7,047 nucleotides of DNA, from the NCBI GenBank assembly GCA_900557435.1, contig USSH01000128.1, positions 1 to 7,047 on the forward strand, read 5' to 3'. The notes under the pieces are model-generated. The model made no database searches. It saw only the letters and a program-made list of their open reading frames with translations, and had not been told where the DNA came from. The position numbers were made by a program, and so were the translations under genes. This stretch comes from an uncultured Coprococcus sp. (GTDB taxonomy: Bacteria; Bacillota; Clostridia; Lachnospirales; Lachnospiraceae). This document shows, piece after piece, positions 1 to 6,900 of the stretch (position 1 is its first letter; each line of letters opens with the position of its first letter).

Positions 1-2
1 AT

Positions 3-164
3 AAAATAATAAAGACTAATAAAGGTGCTGTGAGAGTGAATGTTCCAAAGAGAACATCGTCAAGTGATCCTTTTTATGCTCTTACTGTCAAACCATATAT
101 AGAATATGGAGGAAAAGTATTTGTAGGTGCAGAGGATTTTCAATATGGTGGTAATATGAAGTAG
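3..164 (+). CDS. C-terminal end of an unrecognised protein (5' truncated)
   Basis: An open frame enters from the left edge and stops at TAG 162-164, giving 53 residues that end in ...FQYGGNMK. The stretch is basic in its first half (several K/R around residues 1-18, including VPKRTSSS) and then becomes a short beta-like run with aromatic residues (PFYALTVKPYIEYGGKVFVG). I see no signal peptide, membrane segment, catalytic motif or family that I recognise, and the N-terminus lies outside the window. That it is real coding sequence is supported by a clean frame of 54 codons followed six bases later by a strong terminator hairpin, which is what the end of a transcription unit looks like. Function is not assignable. 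Confidence 0.6.
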   Translation, partial: KIIKTNKGAVRVNVPKRTSSSDPFYALTVKPYIEYGGKVFVGAEDFQYGGNMK

Positions 165-169
165 TAAAG

Positions 170-210
170 CAGGACGCAGTAGTTATATTTGTAACGCTGC
201 GTCTTGTTTT
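170..210 (+). terminator. Rho-independent terminator after the truncated gene
   Basis: CAGGACGCAG (170-179) pairs with CTGCGTCTTG (197-206) over 10 bp, with one G-U pair. Inside it GTTA (182-185) pairs with TAAC (192-195) around a six-base loop. The stem is followed directly by TTTT and further T-rich sequence. It closes the upstream unit and separates it from the YoaK-family gene. Confidence 0.85.
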
Positions 211-233
211 GCGCTTGAAACTGATACCTGCAC

Positions 234-261
234 TTGAAAAAATTTTTATCTGTGGTATCTT
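234..261 (+). promoter_or_regulatory. Candidate sigma-A promoter for the YoaK-family gene
   Basis: TTGAAA (234-239) is one mismatch from the -35 consensus. It is followed after 16 bases by TATCTT (256-261), which matches four of six -10 positions. Transcription would begin near 268, about 40 bases before the chosen start codon. The -35 box coincides with a TTG triplet that could be misread as an upstream start codon. This is inferred from the sequence pattern only. Confidence 0.4.
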
Positions 262-293
262 ATGGAGATGAAACGTTAAAACGACAGACAGAA

Positions 294-300
294 AAAAGGA
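294..300 (+). promoter_or_regulatory. Ribosome binding site that decides the YoaK start
   Basis: AAAAGGA (294-300) ends eight bases before ATG 309, which is ideal spacing. The in-frame ATG at 300 overlaps this site and the in-frame TTG at 234 has no purine-rich site in front of it, so 309 is the favoured start. Confidence 0.65.
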
Positions 301-308
301 TGGAAGAT

Positions 309-980
309 ATGCAAAGAAAGACTCACGAACTCAGACAGACATCCGAGACTTTTCTGCTCAGTGCCATACTTGCACTTTCGGGAGGGTTTCAGGATGCGTA
401 TACATACAATGCCAGAGATGAGGTGTTCTCCAATGCCCAGACAGGAAACGTGGTTTTGATGAGCCAGCATCTTATGATGGGTGACATTAAGATCGCGATC
501 AGATACCTTTTCCCAATAATTGCATTTGCGATGGGAGTTCTGGTGGCGGAGAGGATAAGCCACAGATACAAGAGTGCCTCTCGCATCCACTGGAGACAGA
601 TAGTTGTACTGATGGAGATAGTGATATTGTTCGCAGTTGGATTTATCCCGGTGAGATTCAATCTGCTTGCCACCATGCTTGTTTCATTTGCATGCTCAAT
701 GCAGGTTCAGACCTTCAGGAAGGTGAATGGCTACGGATATGCCAGCACGATGTGCATAGGAAATCTTCGAAGTGGTACGGAGAGTCTTTCAGTATATCTC
801 AGGGATAAAGAGCCTGGGGCACTCAGAAAGGCCATGCATTATTATGGAATCATCATTATATTTGCAATTGGTGCTGGCGCGGGCGGCGTGTGTACACTAC
901 ACCTTGGGCTCAAATCAATATGGATATCAAGTGCATTGCTGATGATGGCGCATCTTATGATGTATAAAGAAAAGAGATAG
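309..980 (+). CDS. YoaK family membrane protein (DUF1275)
   Basis: This is a 223-residue integral membrane protein of the YoaK/DUF1275 family, about the usual length. Hydrophobic helices are visible near residues 15-33, 64-84, 99-115, 118-136, 180-197 and 202-217, giving six segments. The family signature is present twice. The first copy is GGFQDAY (25-31) followed by AQTGNVV (43-49). The second, in the other half, runs from MQVQTFRKVNGYGY to TMCIGNLRSG, with the matching GN and a conserved arginine, consistent with an internally duplicated fold. Members sit in the cytoplasmic membrane; their substrate or role is not established, so no function is assigned. The start at ATG 309 was chosen over ATG 300 and TTG 234 because of the spaced AAAAGGA site; the longer reading would add a charged N-terminus of up to 25 residues that the family does not need. 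The gene appears monocistronic, with its own candidate promoter and a shared terminator downstream. Confidence 0.88.
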   Translation: MQRKTHELRQTSETFLLSAILALSGGFQDAYTYNARDEVFSNAQTGNVVLMSQHLMMGDIKIAIRYLFPIIAFAMGVLVAERISHRYKSASRIHWRQIVVLMEIVILFAVGFIPVRFNLLATMLVSFACSMQVQTFRKVNGYGYASTMCIGNLRSGTESLSVYLRDKEPGALRKAMHYYGIIIIFAIGAGAGGVCTLHLGLKSIWISSALLMMAHLMMYKEKR

Positions 981-1091
981 ATTGAGAGGTCAGCTAAACT
1001 GCAGCTAAATACGTACACCTTGAATAACATATAGTTTTTGCTAAGATGCACGATATGATGGTGAAAAGGGATAAAATTATCCTAAAACGAA
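981..1091. other. Spacer after the YoaK gene, no gene
   Basis: No coding frame or promoter is convincing here. It contains a short direct repeat CAGCTAAA (about 992-1010) and an inverted repeat GGATAA-AA-TTATCC (1069-1082) just before the terminator. Both are probably part of the 3' untranslated region. Confidence 0.4.
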
Positions 1092-1147
1092 AAAAAGAGG
1101 CTCGAAGATACAAGATTGAATATTTTTGTATCTTTTAGCCTCTTTTT
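1092..1147. terminator. Bidirectional terminator shared by convergent genes
   Basis: AAAAAGAGGCT (1092-1102) pairs with AGCCTCTTTTT (1137-1147). Further in, AAGATACAA (1105-1113) pairs with TTGTATCTT (1126-1134). The combined stem is about 20 bp with a small asymmetric internal loop. The A-run on the left and T-run on the right give a U-tail when it is transcribed from either side, so it can end both the YoaK-family transcript (+) and the DUF1846 transcript (-). Confidence 0.9.
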
Positions 1148-1171
1148 ATATCGTAAAGGAAAAAATTTTCC

Positions 1172-1201
1172 TTCCTGACTCTGAAAACGGCAGTTCAGGA
1201 A
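1172..1201 (-). terminator. Possible extra hairpin at the 3' end of the DUF1846 transcript
   Basis: TTCCTGA (1172-1178) and TCAGGAA (1195-1201) form a perfect 7-bp inverted repeat, with a further CTG/CAG pairing inside. Read on the - strand it lies about 50 bases after the DUF1846 stop codon and is followed within a few bases by an A-rich then T-rich run (1159-1170). It could be a first, weaker terminator or a 3'-end stabilising hairpin ahead of the main bidirectional one. Confidence 0.4.
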
Positions 1202-1253
1202 AAAACGAGACATCCTGCTGCGCAGAAAAATGCGACACAGTATCGACTTGGAA

Positions 1254-2726
1254 TCACATTCTTCCCTCATATATCGCTTCATTTGTGAACTCAATTCCAA
1301 GTTTCTTGAATGTGTTCATATCAACAGCCGACAGTATCGCGGAAGTGTGCAGCTGGCATCCGGCAAGCTTTGGAAGCTGCTGCAGAGCAAGCTTTGCATT
1401 TGGATCGGATACAGCACACATTGAAAGGGCAATGAGAACCTCGTCTGTGTGAAGTCTTGGATTCTTGCTGCCAAGGTACTGGGTCTTCAGTTTCTGTATA
1501 GGCTCGATAAATGTCCTTGAGATCAGATGTGTCTTCTTGTCGATGCCGCCAAGGATCTTGATGGCATTCAGGAGGACTGCTGATGAAGGTCCGAGAAGGT
1601 CTGAGGTTGAACCTGTAACTATGGTTCCGTCTGGCAGCTCAAGTGCTGCAGCTGCAGAGCCTGTCTCCTCGGCAAGCTTGTTGGCAACAGGGACAACGGC
1701 GCGGTCATCTACAGTGATCTTTGCCTGCTTCATGATGAGCTCCTGCTTGTAGACCTCATCCTTTGTAGCCTCATCTCTGACAAATCTGTTCACGGACTGA
1801 TAGTATCTTCTGATGATCTCCTGCTTTGAAGCCTCCTGGCAAGCCTCATCGTCAACGATACAGTTTCCTGCCATGTTGACACCCATGTCTGTAGGGGACT
1901 TGTATGGGCAGTATCCATAGATGCCCTCGAACATAGCCGCAAGAACAGGATAGATTTCTATGTCACGGTTGTAGTTGACTGTGGTCTCACCATACGCTTC
2001 CAGATGGAACGGATCGATCATGTTTACATCGTTGAGGTCTGCTGTTGCTGCCTCATAAGCAAGGTTGACAGGGTGCTTGAGAGGTATATTCCAGATTGGA
2101 AATGTCTCAAATTTTGCATAGCCCGCCTTCACACCGCGCTTGTTCTCGTGGTAGAGCTGGGAAAGACATGTTGCCATCTTACCGCTTCCTGGTCCCGGTG
2201 CTGTGACGATGACGAGAGGTCTTGTGGTTTCGACATATTCGTTCCTGCCGTATCCCTCATCGCTGACGATCTTCTCCACATTGTTCGGATAGCCGTCTAT
2301 TGAGTAATGGTGGTAAACCTTGATTCCTATTGCCTCTAACTTTTTCTGGAATACATCTGCAGAAGGCTGTCCGGCGTATCTTGTAATGACAACACTACTT
2401 ACATACAGTCCTTTTTCTTTGTATACACCGATCAGTCTGATTACATCCTGATCATAAGTGATGCCGAGGTCATGCCTGATCTTGTTGCGCTCTATATCGG
2501 CAGCATTGATGGAAATTATCATCTCAGCCTGATCTGCAAGCTGGAGAAGCATTTGAAGCTTACTGTCCGGTGCAAATCCCGGAAGGACTCTGGATGCGTG
2601 GTAGTCATCGAACAGCTTTCCACCAAATTCCAGATACAGCTTGTCTCCGAATTGTCCGATTCTCTCTCTGATATGCTCAGACTGCATGGACAGATATTTG
2701 TCATTGTCAAAGCCAATTTTTCTCAT
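1254..2726 (-). CDS. DUF1846 / UPF0371 family protein
   Basis: This is a 490-residue soluble protein whose whole length matches the UPF0371 (DUF1846) family, usually about 490-500 residues. No signal peptide or membrane segment is seen, so it is expected in the cytoplasm. The N-terminal part (1-165) has an alternating alpha/beta character, including QAEMIISINAADIERNKIR (66-84). A glycine-rich loop, LVIVTAPGPGSGKM (171-184), follows a hydrophobic strand as in nucleotide-binding folds, but it is not a proper Walker A: P177 occupies the first position and M184 follows the lysine. Other recognisable family stretches are YAKFETFPIWNIPLKHPVN (203-221), MGVNMAGNCI (281-290) and LPDGTIVTGSTSDLLG in the C-terminal third. 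The biochemical role is unknown to me, so none is given. AAGGAG lies nine bases before the ATG. The gene is divergent from mgsA and convergent with the YoaK gene, so it is most likely transcribed alone. Confidence 0.93.
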   Translation of the reverse strand: MRKIGFDNDKYLSMQSEHIRERIGQFGDKLYLEFGGKLFDDYHASRVLPGFAPDSKLQMLLQLADQAEMIISINAADIERNKIRHDLGITYDQDVIRLIGVYKEKGLYVSSVVITRYAGQPSADVFQKKLEAIGIKVYHHYSIDGYPNNVEKIVSDEGYGRNEYVETTRPLVIVTAPGPGSGKMATCLSQLYHENKRGVKAGYAKFETFPIWNIPLKHPVNLAYEAATADLNDVNMIDPFHLEAYGETTVNYNRDIEIYPVLAAMFEGIYGYCPYKSPTDMGVNMAGNCIVDDEACQEASKQEIIRRYYQSVNRFVRDEATKDEVYKQELIMKQAKITVDDRAVVPVANKLAEETGSAAAALELPDGTIVTGSTSDLLGPSSAVLLNAIKILGGIDKKTHLISRTFIEPIQKLKTQYLGSKNPRLHTDEVLIALSMCAVSDPNAKLALQQLPKLAGCQLHTSAILSAVDMNTFKKLGIEFTNEAIYEGRM

Positions 2727-2735
2727 TTTGTGAAT

Positions 2736-2741
2736 CTCCTT
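2736..2741 (-). promoter_or_regulatory. Ribosome binding site of the DUF1846 gene
   Basis: On the - strand AAGGAG (complement of 2736-2741) is followed by nine bases and then ATG at 2726-2724. This fixes the start; no nearby in-frame alternative has a better site. Confidence 0.8.
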
Positions 2742-2754
2742 AAACTATAATTGA

Positions 2755-2775
2755 GCAGGCACATGAATTGCCTGC
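2755..2775 (-). promoter_or_regulatory. Perfect hairpin in the DUF1846 5' leader
   Basis: GCAGGCA (2755-2761) and TGCCTGC (2769-2775) form a perfect 7-bp GC-rich inverted repeat with a 7-base loop, 13 bases upstream of the DUF1846 Shine-Dalgarno sequence. No T-run follows on either strand, so it is not a terminator. It could be an operator or an RNA hairpin that affects ribosome access or mRNA stability. The role is inferred. Confidence 0.45.
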
Positions 2776-2800
2776 GTATCTCTTTATGAAAAATTATTCT

Positions 2801-2844
2801 GTCCCCAAAACTAAGTGATAGATAGAACTCGTTTTGGCTGGGAC
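2801..2844. repeat. Imperfect 11-bp inverted repeat
   Basis: GTCCC-CAAAAC (2801-2811) pairs with GTTTTG-GCT-GGGAC (2831-2844), with a 3-base bulge (2837-2839) and a 19-base loop. Neither side is followed directly by a T-run, so it is not a standard terminator. It lies upstream of both divergent genes and could be an RNA element in either leader or a binding site. Confidence 0.4.
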
Positions 2845-2853
2845 GGAAACATT

Positions 2854-2882
2854 TTTACAAAATAATGTAAATAAGAAATAAT
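2854..2882 (+). promoter_or_regulatory. Candidate promoter with overlapping operator-like repeat
   Basis: TTTACA (2854-2859) and AATAAT (2877-2882) are 17 bases apart and each differs from the sigma-A consensus at one position. The -35 hexamer is also the left arm of a perfect inverted repeat, TTTACA-N6-TGTAAA (2854-2871), as expected of an operator. If used, the mgsA transcript would have a leader of about 300 bases. AT-rich DNA produces such matches by chance, so confidence is modest. Confidence 0.35.
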
Positions 2883-3040
2883 ACTTAAAATTATAAAGCA
2901 TTCTATAAGAGAATACCACACAGATGGGAGAAAAAACAGAGGAAAGTTCGGCAAATTTGCAAATGTAATAATATAGTAAAATTTTTCTGTATTGTCATGT
3001 TTTGTATTGAAAATAATGGCCGGATTGGGTAGAGTAAGGA

Positions 3041-3059
3041 TGTAAGGGTAACACTTACA
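3041..3059. repeat. Inverted repeat TGTAAG-N7-CTTACA
   Basis: There are two 6-base arms, at 3041-3046 and 3054-3059, with a 7-base gap, about 135 bases upstream of the mgsA start. It may be a small leader hairpin or a binding site. There is no T-run after it. Confidence 0.3.
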
Positions 3060-3192
3060 AATGATAGAACGTAGAAGAACTGTTGCCGGAAAGAACGCGG
3101 CGTTTTTAGAAAAACAAGCCGGTCTTGCGTGGTCGTATTGAACATATTGGGATTGAAGAACAGATAAAATTATAGTGATAGGAGGTACAAAC

Positions 3193-3669
3193 ATGAGTGC
3201 AGATTACATCACAATGACCATACCAAAGCAGAAGAGGATAGCTCTTATAGCCCATGATGCGAAGAAGGAAGAACTCATCAGATGGTGCGAGGATAACAAA
3301 GACATATTGAGCCAGCATGAGCTGTGCGGAACGGGAACCACAGCCCGCATGATAACAGACAGGACAAATCTTCAGGTGAAAGGTTACAATAGCGGCCCGC
3401 TTGGAGGAGACCAGCAGATCGGTGCGAAGATTGTCGAGGGAAGGATAGATTTTGTAGTTTTCTTCTCTGATCCCCTCACGGCAGCGCCACACGATCCGGA
3501 TGTGAAGGCTCTGCTCCGAATCGCTCAGGTGTACGACATACCGATGGCGAACAACAAAGCTACAGCGGACTTTATGATCCAGTCGAAGCTGATGGACGAG
3601 CCTTATGACCACAAGGTCATCAATTTCCAGAAGAATATCGACAACAGGGCAAATACGCTGGGAAAATAA
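3193..3669 (+). CDS. mgsA: Methylglyoxal synthase
   Basis: This is a 158-residue cytoplasmic enzyme that converts dihydroxyacetone phosphate to methylglyoxal and phosphate, the first step of the methylglyoxal bypass of glycolysis. The full fold and catalytic set are visible, shifted by two residues from the E. coli enzyme (152 aa): ALIAHD with H21 and D22, the phosphate-binding GTGTT (46-50), SGPLGGDQQIGA (67-78) with the catalytic D73, FFSDP (90-94), and PHDPDVKALLRIA with H100 and D103. TADFMIQS near the C-terminus is also typical. The start at 3193 was chosen because AGGAGG (3180-3185) lies seven bases upstream; an in-frame ATG at 3175 would add six residues and lies upstream of that site. 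Members of the family are inhibited by phosphate, linking activity to sugar-phosphate accumulation. The gene stands alone, between a long intergenic region and a hairpin terminator. Nothing in the sequence looks degraded. Confidence 0.97.
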   Translation: MSADYITMTIPKQKRIALIAHDAKKEELIRWCEDNKDILSQHELCGTGTTARMITDRTNLQVKGYNSGPLGGDQQIGAKIVEGRIDFVVFFSDPLTAAPHDPDVKALLRIAQVYDIPMANNKATADFMIQSKLMDEPYDHKVINFQKNIDNRANTLGK

Positions 3670-3717
3670 AATGAGCTATATATGCGGCGAGTTTGATCGA
3701 AAATTAAATAATGAAGG

Positions 3718-3772
3718 AATGCACAAGACATGTAAAACTGGAAACATATAGTTTGATGTCTTGTGCATTTTG
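3718..3772 (+). terminator. Hairpin terminator after mgsA
   Basis: AATGCACAAGACAT (3718-3731) pairs perfectly over 14 bp with ATGTCTTGTGCATT (3756-3769). AAACT/AGTTT can pair inside the 24-base interval. The T-tail is short (TTTT, then GTGT), so termination may be partial or the hairpin may mainly protect the 3' end. It lies 49 bases after the mgsA stop. Confidence 0.75.
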
Positions 3773-3824
3773 TGTATAGAGGTATAAATATACAAAAAAT
3801 ATTGGCATAAATGTACAAAAAACA

Positions 3825-3853
3825 TTGTTGCAAAGATATTAAGATGTTATAAT
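3825..3853 (+). promoter_or_regulatory. Promoter of the large secreted-protein gene
   Basis: A perfect -10 box TATAAT (3848-3853) lies 17 bases after TTGTTG (3825-3830), which matches four of six -35 positions. Transcription would start near 3860, giving a leader of about 80 bases. The surroundings are A/T-rich (ATACAAAAAATATT upstream), which may act as an UP-like element. Confidence 0.65.
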
Positions 3854-3859
3854 TAGCAT

Positions 3860-3904
3860 ATAGGTCTTCCGAAAGTTTTGCAGATAGATCTATGTGTTAC
3901 ATAG
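3860..3904 (+). promoter_or_regulatory. Leader RNA with two mutually exclusive stems
   Basis: ATAGGTCT (3860-3867) can pair with AGATCTAT (3886-3893) over 8 bp with one G-U. CTATGT (3890-3895) can instead pair with ACATAG (3899-3904) over 6 bp around a 3-base loop. The two stems share bases 3890-3893, so both cannot form at once. It lies at the very 5' end of the predicted transcript. I do not recognise a known riboswitch core (the GEMM, lysine and SAM patterns are absent). A regulatory role is inference. Confidence 0.35.
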
Positions 3905-3940
3905 TGGTAGACGCATACATAAAAGAGAGGAGAGATGTAT

Positions 3941-6900
3941 ATGAAAATGAGAGGAAAAGTGTTTTTAGCTGCGCTGTGTGCTGGTGTGATGCTGGCAGGA
4001 GCAAGCGCAATGCCGGTTACAGCATTTGCAGGTACAGCTGGAACAGCAACAGTTGCAGAAAGTACAGATAGTGATGCTATTCAAATTGAGGTAGGCAAGG
4101 ATTTTACGTTGACATTTGATGAGAGTAACACAACATATGAAATGAAGTTTACTCCAGATAAGGATGGCAGATATATATTCTTTGCACCCTCGGGGCAGAG
4201 CATAACGACAAATAATAGTATATATAACTCAAAAAAATGGGTGCAACCGCTCAGGTATTATTTTTATGACACCAAGAAACCTTCATACTATGTAGATTTG
4301 AACGGAGGAGAAGAATATACATTTAAGTTTCAAAAAACATCTGCAGCAGGGGAGAAAAATAGCATTACATATCGTTTGGTAGAGCAGAAGAAACCAGTAA
4401 GTGTTAATTTATCGATTTCGAAGAAGTTTTTAAAGTATGGCTTTACTGAAGAGGGGAGTTATGCATGGCCATACATTTCTGTTGATGTAAAATACGAGGA
4501 TGACAGTAACTGCAAAATTGATTTTGGCGAATCTGCAAAATGTGTCGATGACTATGGAAATGGTATTATTCTGCATGACTGGTATAATATTGAACCTGAA
4601 GGCTGGTTTGATTGCGGAGAGTTTGAAGGCCTGGTGGGGACGAGTGGTACCAATGAGAAACTTTCGGTTGTGTGGAATTGTGATTATGCAGATGATGTAG
4701 AACTTGGCAGTTGTCCGGTCGAGTTTGCATCTATAGATGATTATGACTATACGATCCTTAATGAGGGAAAGACAAATGTAATCGGAAATGAATATTGCAA
4801 ATTTGTTATGCCTCATCCGGGATATGCAAGTATCAGCGTTGATGGTCAGGGCGAGGGAATGTCCCCAGAATTTTATTATGCCTATGAGGATGGCATTGTT
4901 TATTCATATAACTCTGATAGCAGATTGAGAGCAGGTCATACATACTATGCGTACATAGATAAGAATTGTGGAGATAATTTTGCCGTTGTAGATAATCCGG
5001 TAGTCAATCTGGAATTTTCATATCCGGAAGAGATATCTGTTGGGCAGAAGACGATAAATATTAAAGAAAGTAATATAAGATCATTGACTTTCGTGCCAGA
5101 TGAAGATGGATATTATATGTTCTCAATGAATACCAAACAGGCAGATTCTGAGAAACATTGTGTTTTGTATTCAGACACAGACCAAGAGCTTGCAAAGGCA
5201 GCACTTTTAGATGAGTGGGATGGATCAACTCCGGTGATCATGAAGAAATATCTGGAAAAAGGCAAAAAATACATAGTTGATATGTGGTTAGACTGGGGAG
5301 TTGTTGATGATTGTACATTGACGATTAGTATTGCTCCAAATATATATGATAAACTTACACCTATAAAAGTAAACCAGAAGGTGAAGATTTCATACGATGA
5401 AACAGAATGGAGACACAATCTTGAGAGGGTATTTGTTCCTGAAGAGACAGGAATGTATAAAGTGAGTGTAAAGACTAAGGCACTTACATACGGCTATATC
5501 AAGGATATGGCGGAGGAAAGTATTGTTCAGGGCGATGATAATAATTCATTTGAGATGATGTGTGAACTGAAGAAGGGACAGTATTACAAACTTCAGTTTA
5601 TAGTTGAAAATCAGAACATTGCCGGTTCAATAGAGACAATGATAGAAAAATGTGACGCACCGGAAGGCAAAATAACAAATGTTAAAGTGTTAGGATTTGA
5701 TGCTCCGATTTATAATATTTATCTGGATGATGAAACAGGCTATCTTGAATATATGTCAAAATTCTTAAATTATGAATTGACATATGAGAATGGTGTTGTC
5801 AGAACGATAGATGCGGACAGAGTTGGTAAAGTCGATGGCGTTGAAGTAAAGCTTTCAATGAATGGGGACAAGGGACTTGTAGCACAGGTAACTGTCGGCG
5901 ATATGTCAGACGAGATGGAAATTCCATTTACGCCACTTAGCAAAGCGGAATCTTATACAGGTGCAGAAAAGCTCCTCACACATGCAGGACAGTATGTATT
6001 CAGATATGTGGCTGGCGAGGATGGATATATTGGTTATTTATGTATGTTCTCACACGAAGGAGACAATCTGCCTGAAAGAATAAGAATCTGTGAGGATGGC
6101 AATCCGAATTTTGAATTCAAAGAGAATAATACGATTCTTCAAAAGGGAAAGATTTATTATATCTGTTTTTACCCTGAGAGCAGAAACTGCAAGGCAAGTT
6201 ATGAGTACACTCCGGCACTGAAGAAAGCAACATGTAGTGAAGATGGATATACAACAGTTTCTAAGAAAGACTCAGACGAATGGTACTATCTTGAAAAGAA
6301 ACCTATAGCACAGATAAATACAGTTACTCTTTCGTGCAAGGCTTACACCTATGACACAAAGGTTAAGAAACCATCAGTTACAGTAAAGGATACAGATGGC
6401 AAGGTGATCGCAGCGTCAAATTACACAGTGACATACAGTAACAATACAAACGTAGGAACTGCGACAGTCAAGATTACATTCAAGGGCAATTACGCAGGAA
6501 CGGTGACCAGAAAATTTGCAATCAAGAAGTTTGCAGCCCCTGCGACACCTAAGATAACAAAGCTTGCGACCGTGGCATCGGGAACAGCTGTTACATGGTC
6601 ACTCTCTGCAAATGCGGGTAGATATGAAGTTTATAGAAGTGTGAACGGTGGAAAGTATGCAAAAGCAGGTGTTGTGAGCGCTAAGATGACGGCTAAGCAG
6701 AAAACTGCAAGTTATATAGATGCAAAGGCCAAGGCAAATGGTGTCAAGTACACGTATAAAGTCATAGCAGTAAGAACACTTGGCAATGTGACAGTTAAGT
6801 CAGCCGCAAGTGCAGGTCTGACATCATACTACATGGCAATTCCATCGGGTATCAAGATGGCAAACAGTGCTAAGAGGACAGTCAGGATAGTATATGCGGC

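Larger units (their letters stand above)
2727..3192. other. 466-base AT-rich divergent intergenic region
   Basis: This separates the divergent DUF1846 and mgsA genes. No reading frame here has both a good ribosome binding site and protein-like composition. It holds a leader hairpin (2755-2775), an 11-bp imperfect inverted repeat (2801-2844), a candidate promoter with an overlapping inverted repeat (2854-2882), the short palindrome GCAAATTTGC (2951-2960), an inverted repeat TGTAAG-N7-CTTACA (3041-3059) and a weak hairpin CGGC...GCCG (3098-3121). No good promoter lies within 100 bases of mgsA, so mgsA may have a long leader. Confidence 0.6.

Noticed and set aside
1465..2303. Frames on the + strand inside the DUF1846 gene
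   Set aside because: They overlap a full-length, family-matching gene on the other strand, lack ribosome binding sites and have unprotein-like composition (runs of Ser/Cys).
3061..3141. A 26-codon + strand frame upstream of mgsA (MIERRRTVAGKN...), a possible leader peptide
   Set aside because: The nearest purine-rich site is about 12 bases away and overlaps an inverted repeat. No family or regulatory codon run is visible. Probably chance.
3165..3176. TAAAAT/TATAGT as a -10 box directly upstream of mgsA
   Set aside because: A start from TATAGT would fall inside the Shine-Dalgarno sequence, and no acceptable -35 box lies at the right distance for TAAAAT.
2811..3612. Frames on the - strand across the intergenic region and mgsA
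   Set aside because: Those over mgsA are antisense to an intact enzyme gene. Those over 2811-3194 are Phe/Ile/Leu/Ser-rich translations of AT-rich DNA with no convincing ribosome binding site.
3671..3751. A 26-codon + strand frame just after mgsA (MSYICGEFDR...)
   Set aside because: It has no good ribosome binding site and runs through the terminator hairpin at 3718-3772. A remnant or chance frame is more likely than a gene.
3854..3940. A cyclic-di-GMP riboswitch before the surface-protein gene
   Set aside because: Surface proteins are common targets, but the leader is short and lacks the conserved GEMM core and its tetraloop/receptor pattern.
3971..3985. Lipoprotein signal (Cys13 in the signal peptide of the large protein)
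   Set aside because: Cys13 is preceded by Leu rather than Gly/Ala/Ser and lies in the middle of the hydrophobic core, while a clear AFA cleavage site follows at 28-30.
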